Made by a program: the position numbers and the translations under genes. A model generated the notes under the pieces. That model searched no databases and was not told where the DNA came from. It saw nothing but the letters and a program-made list of their open reading frames with translations. A stretch of 64,000 bases of DNA from Bradysia coprophila (lineage: Eukaryota; Arthropoda; Insecta; Diptera; Sciaridae): positions 26,953-90,952 of the forward strand of contig NW_023503787.1 in the NCBI RefSeq assembly GCF_014529535.1, written 5' to 3'. Below are positions 9,834 to 20,778 of this stretch, piece after piece. Within the stretch, counting starts at the first letter, position 1. Each line of letters opens with the position of its first letter.

Positions 9834-12800
9834 CTTGACGTGTCTATGATTGAAATCAATTGATTGAAATCGTTTACTCGAATTTTTTTTATGTAAACTG
9901 TAAACAGTTACTCACGTCTTCTGGAAATTTATTTTCAACAAATTCACTTAAAAATCGGTGTTTTTCTGGTTAATTCCGAATTTTAAGATCGTCACTTTAT
10001 GCACACACAAAACAGGGACACGAGTCAATGCTCTCCACAAAATGCCTAACCTAACTAATCATCAAAATTACGAATTATTGCGACGGCTAAAAAAAAAAGA
10101 CTTTGGTACTATCATATGGAGAAATAAACAAAATGCCAGCCAGTGTCATGTATTGGTGTCTGTGTCACAGCTCTACGAACTCTTACGCAAGGATGTGAAA
10201 CAGTAAAAGGTAATAGCGATCATATGATATGATGTATTCAGATTAGTGGAGTGCATCGACAAACCACTAACTCAAATATGATGTTCAACTAATCCGCAAC
10301 ATCTTATATCTGAATGCATTTTACACCATGTTTAGTTGAAACATTTTAAGCACCTTGTGTATCCTTACTTTCGTTTAAAAAAAAAATCAACAGCTCCGTT
10401 TTTAACCTGTTACAGACGGCAAGCATATGACCACGAGCATTATCGGGTATATTACCTCCATCGATCAAAGTATTTTTAATCGGATGATTTCAAATCTTGA
10501 ACTTAAATTTTTTTAAACATGCATTTTACTATGTAAAGAACCACATTACCCAGAGCTTGTCATTATTTTTGTCGTTGTTATCGTTAGCAAACTCAAAAGC
10601 CCATATGAACATTGTTCATAGTCAACAAACTTTTCACACCTAGCAACATTTCCATCATTTATCTCATTAAAACCCAGATTTTCTCCCTCGAACTGTTATC
10701 GGACAAAATATCATTTTCGCATGGCCTTTTGGGTAGAGAAAATATCTATTTACCAACTCAGTGACGGAAAGTAAAACTTCGTTTCAATTTTTGTTTTGAA
10801 TCCACACCAGCGTTGTCGATTTATTGAAATAGTGGAATGATGTATTTCAAATGCTGCTGTGATGCTTTGATAGTGTAACAACGTAGCATAGGTTAGGTTT
10901 CAGTTCAGGTGATGAGGTACTCAAATTTTATGAGCTCCTCGTCTACAAGCCTCTGTTTCTTCTCTACAATGCCTTCTTCAATAAAATCTACTGGATAAGT
11001 CGGTGTCAATTGTAATTCTGTTAGCCAAAAAAAACCTTCGTATCGTATCTACTCTCTTAAATTACAACGGAAAAATCTTCATTCAGTCATTTCCACTGTC
11101 GTCCCTCTTTAGCCACGCGACATATTTTACGACATTAAATTAACAACAAAAGAATGAGACTACGTACTTTGCACGAGTCTGAACAACATCTCGACCTGGC
11201 TATAATTTTTGTATTTATATCCATTCCATTCCGCTTTTTACACTTAATTTTTGAAACACACCATCAACACCATAAATAATGACATAACTACCTGTTTTCA
11301 AACCATTTTTATGTGTACACAATTCAAAAATCACGATAAAACATTTTCCAGTAAAATAAATTTTCTTTGTTTCTCTATCCGGTCGTTTTTATCCCGAACC
11401 AACTTCTCTGTCGTAAAAAGTGTTTCCATCAACTCACTTGAATACAAAAACACCGGCAGCTAAATGTTGAAGATAAAAAAGGAAGAAAAATCAACGACAA
11501 CAAAGACGAAAAGGCAAATATAAAACAAAAGACTTGTATACAACGGCATGTTTTCAAATTAAAACGCGGTTTATTGAATGGTTTTTCCTGACTCAACTAA
11601 AAATGTCTTTTATGACAATGGAAGCTAATAAAGTGAATATGAAGCAGTTACTTGAGAAGTAAAATTGCATTTGAAACGACTAAACGAGCGACAAGCATTC
11701 ATTCTAGCAAAATTTAATATTGTTAATAACGGGTGTACCGTTCTCCATGACAAAAAATTGTCGTTACTTTTTTTATTTTTCTCCACACTTTCCATTTAAA
11801 ACTTATATTTTTCTCGATTTTACGTACAACAATATTCACTGGTTAAATCTATTATGTGTGTCAAATAGCTGTGGTGTTATAAACGTTGTATATTGCACGT
11901 GGGGTCAGCGGAACCGGAAATATTTAACATAAAAAGATAAAAGAGAAAAGTTTTTGATGAAAAATTTTATAATGAAATGCCTTGATGAACCCGTCTTTTG
12001 TCTTTTTGTATAACTTTAAATATTGCTTCGAAGTATTATATACCCAACCCATACCTGTTGTTTGGGGGTAAATGTTTAATGTAAGACGGCTACACATTTT
12101 TGGAATTTTAACCGTAAACGCTTCGGAAACCAATTATACACCGAAAGGGACGAGACCACTTAAGCTACATTGCTAGTGAACTTTCCCGTCGAGAATAACA
12201 TAATATAAAATCAATTTAACTTGAAAATTCAACAAATATGACTGAAACGTTTCGGGATATTTGTAGTTTTTAATCGTTCTAAAACGACTGTTGTCGACAG
12301 CGATGATAAAAAACGATTACCTCCAGATAATATTCCCTTAAAAATGAATAAATTATGACAAATTAAGTAAAACAATTCAAATCAACAAACAGAAGTACTA
12401 GATTTAACGAAATATTCGCCGTTTAAATTGAATAAAAAATTGTGAGATAACGTTGCAAGTAAATTATAAACATTCTCCTGCTATAACAACCGGACTCAAA
12501 ATAATGTTTAAATCGTTTCTACCAAATAGAAGTACAGCCATGAGGGCAGTTATGTCTGACTCAGTCGACACCATACTTTATTTCGAACCATTTTCGATAA
12601 ATATCCCATAAATGTACCAGAATAGCAGCAACTGTTTCTTTGATTCTAGTTTTTGCAGCAATTGTAATAAAAATATTACAAAATTGTTGTTTAGCTACAT
12701 GTAACTAAAATATTTCCTAACATTTATTTATTGTTGGATGTTGGCAATAGTATATATCTATATATAATCGAAAATAGCATGAGTTTTCTGCATTCAGTCG

Positions 12801-14359
12801 TCACAGACGATATAACGTACAGCGTTCTCGAAATAAAACCTTATTTTATCATTATTATTTCATATTTGTTTTCCTTCTATTTATCGAGTGTATTTATCGG
12901 TATAAATATTATTTTTATTATTTGTATTAAACTGCTTCGTATATCCACACTCAATGAACAAACTCTCGTGCAATAATCACGTGATGCAAAATTTTCCACG
13001 TGACTCTAGTTGAAGCCAGGGATCATTTATTTTTTATGAGTATTATTATTCTGCTTCATTTATACTTATATATGTATGTATAAACTGGTACAAATGTTTA
13101 TGGATGCTTATCCTAAAAGCTTCATCCATTGATGTGAGTATTGAAAGCTATTACAGTTATGCATTTCCTTTTGGCAATAGTGTTTTGAGCATGGAGCTAA
13201 ACAAATCTATTTTAATATTAGAGCATTTTACGATATACGTATAGATGGTGTGTATTATTCTTATATGGTGAAATTTATGTGCATTTAACAACCAGAAAAT
13301 TTTACCCCTCTATGTGCCATGTATCTTTCCAAGTTATTCCTTTTTTGGTTTATTAATGTCTCTCCCATTGCATTGAAAATGGCACAATTATGAGAACAGG
13401 AATTAATAAGAAAAGAAAAACTGAAACTTGGTCAGTCTTTAGAAATTTTTATTTGGACCAATGGAATCCTTCTGATACTAACAAGTATTTCACCAACCTG
13501 TGAAATCATCGAATGTTCCACCGAGGAACATCTCTTTTATTCAAGGTTTTTTTTCGTAATTCGCATCAAAAATACATCGAGGGGTAACCGACTGGCCGAA
13601 ATGGTGGCAAATCAATTACTAATTCCTTGTAATTGCTTTCAATTCCCTTTATTACTTCAATTACCGGATTAACACCTATACTTGCCGGATTCGCCATTCA
13701 ATTTCTATAATTCCAATAAATTTCTACAATTCCACGAATTTTCGAAATAATTCCACTATATTTTCCGTTATTATTCAAATCCATTGCGACATATTTTTTT
13801 GTAGGAAATAGTTGGTGACTCACTATAAATAACTGTCTCATAGAGACTAAAATCAAAGTTAAAGGAGCATTTTGTAATGAACAGATTATTTTGAAACGCT
13901 TTCGGCGAAACTAAAATTTGGAACAGCTATGTTGCAGCTTCTCGGATACTACGGTAAATAATTGTAATTGGTGGAAATACAAAAAATTGATGGAGTTATT
14001 AAGGATTGACCGGAATTAACTGGGAATACGTAAAATTGATGGAATTAAAAGGAAATGACTGGAATTGACTGGAAATACGTGAAATTGATGGAATTATGAG
14101 GAATTGACTGGAAATACGTGAAATTGATGGAATTATCAGTAATTGACTGTAAATACATTAATACATTGTAAGGAATTGAAAGTAAATTAGACTAAATACA
14201 GATAAGTATGATGATCGGAAAAAAGTACCAGGAATTTCCGATCATAGGACTAATCGATTTTTTTCGAGATTTTTTGTCAAATATCAAGAGAAATACGAAT
14301 ATCCTCAAAGTCATTTTAACAATGACCATTTTTGGCGATAATATTTATATCACAAATAC
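9834..14359. other. Intergenic, 4.5 kb, no gene seen
   Basis: AT-rich. I found no exon with recognisable homology. From about 13600 to 14170 lie many short AATTCC (left half) and GGAATT (right half) words, including a degenerate tandem repeat of GGAATTGACTGGAAATACGT near 14060-14125, so the stretch looks like a decayed inverted or simple repeat. Confidence 0.5.
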
Positions 14360-14367
14360 TCTTATAA

Positions 14368-14683
14368 CAGGGCCTACTTTTTAGAAACTTTTAGAGAAAA
14401 TCGAGAAATTCAAGAAACTTTGAGAAATTCAAGAAACTTCGAGAAATTCAAGAAATTTCGAGAAATATTTCTTGAATTTCTCAAAGTTTCTTGAATTTCT
14501 CGAATTCGAGAAATTTCGAGAAATCCCAGAAAATTCAAGAAATTCGGGAAACTTCGAGAAATTCAAGAAACTAATTTCTCAAGTTTCTTGAAGTTTCTCG
14601 AATTCGAGAAATTTTAAGAAATTCGAGAAAATTCGAGAAATTTCAGGAAATTCAAGAAATTAGTTTCCAAAAAGTAGGCCCTG
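14368..14683. mobile_element. hAT-type MITE, copy 1 (316 bp)
   Basis: Termini CAGGGCCTACTTTTTAGAAA (left) and the complement, ending AAAAAGTAGGCCCTG (right). The 8-bp sequence TCTTATAA flanks it exactly on both sides (14360-14367 and 14684-14691), as expected for hAT transposition. The interior is almost entirely repeated AAGAAATTC/GAGAAATTT words that can fold on themselves; there is no coding capacity. A second copy is at 35982-36306. Confidence 0.9.
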
Positions 14684-14691
14684 TCTTATAA

Positions 14692-15292
14692 CGCTTGGAA
14701 GGGAAGTCTAGTGAGCGTGCTAGAAAGTTTAGATCCATCGGGTCACTTTTGCGTACCAGGATACGAGTTACCTGATCTACAAAATCATAATTTTTTCACA
14801 AACAAATTCAAAATAAAAAATTTACATTTGAGCACGACGGCTTTGATTAGCACTTCATCTCATTTCGATAGCCATGTCCGATGGAAGCAACTCGTCATTT
14901 CAATATTAAGTTTTCAGCTGATCTTGACGTCTGCCACCACGTATTGTTTCTATAGATTGTGGATTTGAGCACTACTTCACAGGACCGTTAATGATGGATG
15001 CTGTCGGCAAGTCGGCAACACGGTCTTCTGTTCCTTTTTTGATTTGTATTTTGATTTTTAAATTTCGTATCTCAAAATACCGTCTCGAAGGCAGTGCCAT
15101 CGCTGATTTTTGCGGTAGTGACAATCCACGCCATTAGTCGTATAAATTTATACGTCAGAGAGAGCTTTTTTCTCCTTTGTTATGATCTGTCAGTTTTTCT
15201 ATTTTGCGATTTAGTATGGAAATGAAAACTAAAATTGAGATATCTTTGCTGTTTTAAGTGGTTTTTCATATTTTTTCGGACCAAAATGTTTT
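14692..15292. other. Intergenic upstream of the S1-like fragment
   Basis: No supportable gene. A short ATG-initiated hydrophobic frame (MEMKTKIEISLLF, starting near 15216) stops after 13 codons. It might be a relic of a signal peptide for the downstream S1-like frame, but that is speculative. Confidence 0.35.
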
Positions 15293-15390
15293 AAAGTGTG
15301 TTTGGAATCGATTGACATTAACAAAATAATAAAATAGAAAAAAATATTTTCACACAATCTGTTAATGCCAATCGATTCTAAACACACAAA
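15293..15390. repeat. Hairpin, 30-bp arms
   Basis: AAAGTGTGTTTGGAATCGAT at 15293-15322 pairs with an inverted copy at 15361-15390 across a 38-bp AT-rich loop, with about three mismatches. It abuts the S1-like reading frame, so it may be a small element that replaced or interrupted the gene's 5' part. Confidence 0.6.
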
Positions 15391-15611
15391 GAGGGCTAGC
15401 ACCAGGTGAAAGTTTAGGCTGGAGTTTCGGTTGGACACCTACCACTCAATTTTGGTGCACAATGGATTGGTATGGCCGAAGATACGGGTGGGATGTATAC
15501 GTTGCGAATTGGGGAGGTCTAACTGGCCGATGGCATATAAGAGACGATGGCATCTATGAAGGTGGCGGCGATAAACGTATGGACATAGAGTCAAATCAAC
15601 CTGTTGGCTAA
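15391..15611 (+). pseudogene. S1-like (plant self-incompatibility protein family) C-terminal fragment
   Basis: An open frame, read from GLAPGESLGWSFGWTPTTQF onward, encodes about 70 residues ending in a stop at 15609-15611. It shows the consensus landmarks of the Self-incomp_S1 family in order: L-PG, WSF, T-FWC, W, DVY, then RWHIRDDGIY. These small secreted proteins are overwhelmingly known from plants (family knowledge). The N-terminal third (signal peptide, N-L and HCKS motifs) is absent; a hairpin lies immediately upstream. Two of the usual four cysteines, just before the final W-V-DG-Y motif, are also missing. It could be a last exon with upstream exons I cannot see, or a truncated copy. 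The family assignment is by motif recognition only. Confidence 0.45.
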
Positions 15612-15687
15612 TACGGCCGATCATATTATTAATAGCTAAACATGCCAAATAAATTTTAAACGTTTATTAACAAAGATATAGTAGATT

Positions 15688-15827
15688 ATTGAACTGGTCT
15701 ACTAAATGCGTTGTAAAACGAATGTTTTTATGTTTACAAGAATAGAAATTATATTCCGAGGATTTTAAATTTTTTGTTTGTATTGTTTGTATCACGTATA
15801 CAAATGCATTTAGTAGACCAGTGCAAT
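15688..15827. repeat. Small inverted-repeat element, 140 bp
   Basis: ATTGAACTGGTCTACTAAAT at 15688 has an inverted partner ending at 15827 (about 23-bp arms, two mismatches). The interior is AT-rich and non-coding. No certain target duplication was found, so the MITE class is open. Confidence 0.6.
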
Positions 15828-16170
15828 TTCCTGCTTTAACTTCTAGGTGAAAAATTATTACAGAGCAAGATAGTAGTAAGTATTTAATGATTCATTTAGT
15901 TTCCTATCATCGTGTTCTGTAATGTCACCATACCGACCATCTGCAAGTTAAAATTTTGCAATTTGATATCAAAATGTTCCTTCCATTTAACCGTGAATAA
16001 AAAAATTCATTGAATTCCAAAACATATTTTTTGAATGAAAAAAGATTTCGCATGAACATTTCCGGATTTAGAATACGGTCTTATTTGTTAATAATAATTT
16101 GACGCAAACACATTTTTTATTGCACTTAATCCTAAATGTTAAATTGGGGTCACCAAGCTGCTGGGAATTT

Positions 16171-16264
16171 CGCGCCGGAGTAATTCACAATTATGCAAAA
16201 AATGTCACATCTTATATAAGGAAAAGGTAATTTTGTGAGTCATTGTGAATAACTCCAGCGCGAG
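16171..16264. repeat. Hairpin, about 22-bp arms
   Basis: CGCGCCGGAGTAATTCACAA (16171-16190) pairs with an inverted copy ending CTCCAGCGCG at 16262, with two or three mismatches and a loop of about 50 bp. Probably a small decayed inverted-repeat element. Confidence 0.5.
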
Positions 16265-16361
16265 ATTAATCATTACCAAACTAAAACTTGAGATAAAATA
16301 ACAAAAAACTTAGATTCGGTCTTTATATAAAATGGAGATGATTTGTTTGAAAACGGAGTTA

Positions 16362-16634
16362 CAATTGTTAAAAGTTTCCTATGTGCAGAATGAGCACCAG
16401 CTGAATATCACCAGCTGGATCTACTAACACACACTTATTGTATGATAAACAATCAAAACACATTCTTCGCAATGTGTTTACTTCATTCATATGTGTTATG
16501 TGCGCGCATAGATGACGTTGACGTAGAAATGTACTGTCTTTGAATGTTTTACAATACAAAGTGGTTTTGTTTGTACACCAGCTGGTGATATTCAGCTGGT
16601 GCTCATTCTACACATAGGAAACTTTTAGCAATTG
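16362..16634. mobile_element. Tc1/mariner-type MITE, 273 bp, TA target
   Basis: Inverted ends CAATTGTTAAAAGTTTCCTA (left) and CAATTGCTAAAAGTTTCCTA (right, complement) continue for about 57 bp with few mismatches, including a conserved CACCAGCTGAATATCACCAG block. TA precedes (16360-16361) and follows (16635-16636). No coding capacity. Confidence 0.75.
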
Positions 16635-16641
16635 TACTATA

Positions 16642-16714
16642 CAGCCTGGGACAGTCAAAAAAGTTCATTTTTATTCTATACGTAAAAATACACTTTTTTG
16701 ACTGTCCTTGGCTG
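16642..16714. mobile_element. Miniature Tc1/mariner-type element, 73 bp, TA target
   Basis: Ends CAGCCTGGGACAGTCAAAAA (left) and CAGCCAAGGACAGTCAAAAA (right, complement) with about 25-bp arms. TA duplications are at 16640-16641 and 16715-16716. It lies 7 bp from the preceding TA-flanked element. Confidence 0.7.
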
Positions 16715-16716
16715 TA

Positions 16717-18745
16717 TCTCCGTTCATTAAATTTCTATCACCACTTTCAATTGTTTTTATCTCCACTTATTATCTTCGCTTTTGGAATTTTTATCTCTGA
16801 TCACATCTCCGTTTCTGAAATTTTATCTCCACTTTTAATTGTTCTGATCTCCATCACGTAGATTTACTATCTACAAGTCTCATTAAATTACTATCAAAAT
16901 TCATTTTTTTTATCTCCAGAAATATTATTATCCGCAAATGTAAGACGTTTGCAAATTTGTGTTTAATCTACTATATTAACTGGAGTACACTGATACATCA
17001 CTAGCAAAATATTTAAGGTTTCGATTAGAATCCCTTTTATATTCTGCTTGGATTACAAAGTTCCAAGACTTTATAATTTACAATTTTTTATCAATAATTA
17101 AGGCATCAAGGTCAAGGAGACAACTGCTCGAAAAGTCATGGTACAGGGCCCAGAAATGTCACTATAAAAATATACATAAAGTCTCTGTCCCAGCTTGACC
17201 CACAGCTTCATACAAAGTCGCAAAGTCATGGTACCGCGTTTTTCAAAGTAGTTTCCCCTCGATCAAGTTATCGTCGTATTTAACTTTGATTCTTTCGCGT
17301 AGAACACATTCAATATGCTTAAAACAACTTGCTGCTACCCACAAGTCTCAATGAATCTGAGTGTCCTGCAACAATGAAAAAAATGTAACGAATCACTAAG
17401 CACCTTTCGCTCCATCGATTTTTGTTGTTGCCACAGTCTCTAGCGGTGCATGTTAAACAATGATAGTGAACAAACTTTATGTATATTTTCAAATTAAACA
17501 TATTTCCGTGATTTTTCATTAGTTCCTTTTTTTGTATTTTTTTTTATTCCTCGATTCTATTTGCTGTTCATGACAATTTCGAAAATGGAAATTTCCCCGT
17601 TCACTCATTGCACACAGTGTGAAATCAATCAATAACAATAACAAACATAAATGTTTGTTATAGGCTCTTGAAGAGATGTGCTGCGTTGCGGTCTGGTAAA
17701 TCAGATAGATTTACTATAAATTAAAATGTACAAAAAAAACTCTAAATTTTGCCGGTAGAAAATTGACAATGTAGTAATGATTATCACCGAAACTGTCAAT
17801 TAATCAGGTCGATGTAATAATACTATCGTTCAATTTTTCTAGCGCCTAAATGAGAAATTTTCAACTTAATCAATGCACTGCAAGCAAAATTGCTTCTAAT
17901 GAAAGCTTCCAAATAGAATACTATTTTGTATGAAGATTTGTTCCAAATTTTTTTACAGTGCAAAAAATTGTTCGATACACTGTTAGTTTCAGTACTCTAT
18001 TTAGAGTACCACTCATGCCTGAAGTGCTATGACTTAATAGAGTCGGCATTGTGTGATTATTTATTTCTTTTCCCTAAGTTAGGAAGGATTGAAACTTAAC
18101 GACCTTATGATGATTCTTTAAGTCTTTACATCATAAGGAAACTAGAGTCAGTCGACCTGTCGAAATATTAATACAGTTTTCTATAATTCATTCTTTCGCC
18201 AATTAATACCCAAGTCAGTAAAGAATAGTTCACAACTCATTATGTTTACCTATTCGTTGTAGCCGTAAACTCACTTCAGCTAAATCAATTTTCATGATAC
18301 CTATATTAATTAAATTACGTTTCTATTTGAATCAGCAATGGATTAATGTTTAGAGACTTTTTTTTTAATTGGTGATGTCATAAAGTTGCCAAGTGAGTCC
18401 AATCAATGGTTGGAATCTCAAACACAACGCAATATAATAAAGATATACTTTCAACCCGGTTTTTCCGATAGTAGCTGCTTCTTTCCATTTTGTATTTCTG
18501 TCAACTTAGTACGGAAACTGCAAAAAGCACTTCTCGAGTTTTTCGCATTTTTTGGCCGCAAAGCATGAAAATCGATTTACAGTTTTGCTTCGAAATTTTT
18601 CGTTTTGACGTGTGATAAATTTGTAACTCGAGCCGAAGATGAGGATATATCCAACACGTCGAAACAAAAAAATGCCAAACAAACAGTGATGTACTAGTTA
18701 TACCGAGTAGTTGAAAAAGAGCAGAGTACAAATGAATTGAAAACC
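16717..18745. other. Intergenic, no gene seen
   Basis: AT-rich. Minor features only: AAAGTCATGGTAC occurs at about 17133 and 17222, and a short hairpin (CCTTATGATG with CATCATAAGG) lies near 18103-18140. An AATAAA at 18746-18751 on the minus strand belongs to the thaumatin-like gene. Confidence 0.5.
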
Positions 18746-18830
18746 TTTATTAAAACAACACCATCAAGATTGTAATTATTATCGCTGCTTTGTAATTAAG
18801 AAAAGTTAGTGACAATGAATACGCTGTTGT

Positions 18831-20294
18831 TTAGCAAATGTTAACATTAAAATTAGTTGGATTCGGACAGTTATGCAGACCTCCTTCATCATCATACGCA
18901 TAGCTATATGCAGTTGGACAGTCACGGTGTATTAAATTTACGTATTGAGTTTGAGTAACAACGCCTCCCGTACACTCATGAGGACTAATGGGTGGTGTAG
19001 GACAACACAGATGCAATCCCGGATCAATTCGTTCTGATTTACCCATACCTAAGTGACCAGCGATTAAGTAGATTGAGGCTAAATTCACAAAAATTTAGTC
19101 ACTTAAAAAAAACAATTAACCTACCGTATGGCGGTGGGAAGTTCCATTTTTTACAAGGTGCTAAACACTGTACAACACGATCATTTCGAATTACCCTCAA
19201 ATCACCAACTAAATTTTCATTTGAAGGACATGAATCCAATTTCATCGCACAATTAGTGGTGATGCATGATCCTTCCTATTACGGAAAATAGACAATAATT
19301 GAACCATAGGGTCTTACGAAAGCAATAGCCTGAACCTGCTTATCGGGAATGATTTCCATAGGCAAAGAGTAACCATCAACTAAACTGATATCATACCAAA
19401 CAGCATTTCGATCGTTCGTAGCTGGATAAAAAAATTCAACTTTTGTTTCAGCTGGTGGTTGACACCCTGTACTAGGACATGGAGGTATAGATTGACCGAC
19501 GGCACAGTTTTGACCATTGTTGTCGCAACCAGTTTTCGGCCATACACGACCTCTCCATCCAGAATCAGGAACATTGTACGTTGTTCGTGCATTCTGTTCT
19601 AGTCGTTGGATTCCATTTCCCAAGGACGGAAAAGGATTTATCCAAATAGGATAATTACATCGATTCAGAAACGTTATTGAACGTCCCCCTGATAAGCCGA
19701 CAACTCCACAAACTGCATTTTGATCATTCTTTGGAAAGGCCTCGCTTTTCAACACTTTGTTGGTTTTCATCCAGCAGGTACCACTGGTAAAATCAGTCCA
19801 AGTGAAGTGCGTACATTTCTGTGTGGACGCACACATGTTGGCACAGTCTTCTGATTTCGATTGAGTATTCGTTAAATCATTTCCACTGAAAGCACACCAA
19901 CGAGCTGAATCGCTTCCATTCCAGTCGACTAACTGATCGTCTGTTAGGGAAGTAGGTTTGGTTTAAATGATAATTAAGAACAGATCAGCATACCTGAATC
20001 ACTAATGATGCCACACAAAGAATTCTGATCGAGTTTGAGAAAAGCCTCTGTCTTCGACACCTTATTCGTTTTCATAAAACACGTTCCGGAATTATAATCG
20101 GTCCAAGTATAGTGTGTGCAACCATAAGTCGATGTACAGAGGTCTTGGCAGTCTTCGGCCTTCGTTAGAGCACTAGACAAATCATTTCCACTGAAAGCGC
20201 ACCATCGAGACGAATTGTCAGCATTCCATTCGATTTGAATTGTTGGAAATGTTGTCGTCATCAATAATGTAGTAGTAGTTAAGACCGAATGCAT
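18831..20294 (-). CDS. Secreted thaumatin-like protein with two N-terminal PAN-like domains
   Basis: Four exons: 20294-19994, 19940-19336, 19275-19125 and 19078-18831; 1305 nt, 434 aa. A short hydrophobic leader is followed by two copies of a PAN/Apple-like module (about residues 25-97 and 105-175), each with WCAFSGNDL, C-x3-C, GCTHYTWTDY or KCTHFTWTDF, and SGTCFMKTNKV or SGTCWMKTNKV. The remaining residues (about 180-434) form a thaumatin (GH64-like/PR-5) domain: ITFLNRCNYPIWINPFP, RGRVWPKTGC, the family hallmark WYDISLVDGYSLPM, and CPTAYSYAYDDEGG near the end. Several acidic-cleft residues of active thaumatin-like proteins appear conserved (R of RGRVW, E of VEF, both D of YDISLVDG). Members bind or cut beta-1,3-glucans and are often antifungal. 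A glucan-targeting digestive or defence role is inferred. The minus-strand AATAAA at 18746-18751 fits the 3' end. Confidence 0.85.
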
Positions 20295-20778
20295 TTCAGA
20301 TCAGATCAATTTCACGGTATGTATTCAGTTGTTGCTCTATTGCCAGTCACTTTCTTTGTGAGAAAAATGTAAAGATTATTTTTGTTTACCAGCATTTTTT
20401 GGTAATTCCACCTCGATAACGTTGCTTTTAACCTCCGCTATCGTGTAGGGTTATCAGTGCGAATTTATGTACAAACGTTCTTGTGTAACGTAGTTAACAA
20501 AAGAAAATTCCTGTTATGAAAGATGTTGAGAACGATAATATTGCTGATCCATGAAGGTAAATGTTATAGACAGCAGCGAGTCTTTATAAAGACTTGCATT
20601 TAAAGTAAAATAGAGCCAAAACTCCGCTTATTCCGCTCTGAAACGCTACCAAAATTGGAAATAGACAATGATAATAGTGTCTTATAGACTAACGAGAAGC
20701 AATAACTAATAAGAATGCAGCCAATGATATATCAAAAAGATTTTATTGATTTGGAATGTTAATTTGTAAAATGTTTTT
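20295..20778. other. 5' flank of the thaumatin-like gene
   Basis: Non-coding. A palindromic AGTCTTTATAAAGACT at about 20579 contains TATAAA in both orientations and could be a promoter element, but it lies about 285 bp upstream of the ATG, so its use is doubtful. Confidence 0.35.

Noticed and set aside
14711-14968. 85-codon open frame (+) next to the MITE
   Set aside because: No homology and no relation to the downstream S1-like fragment.
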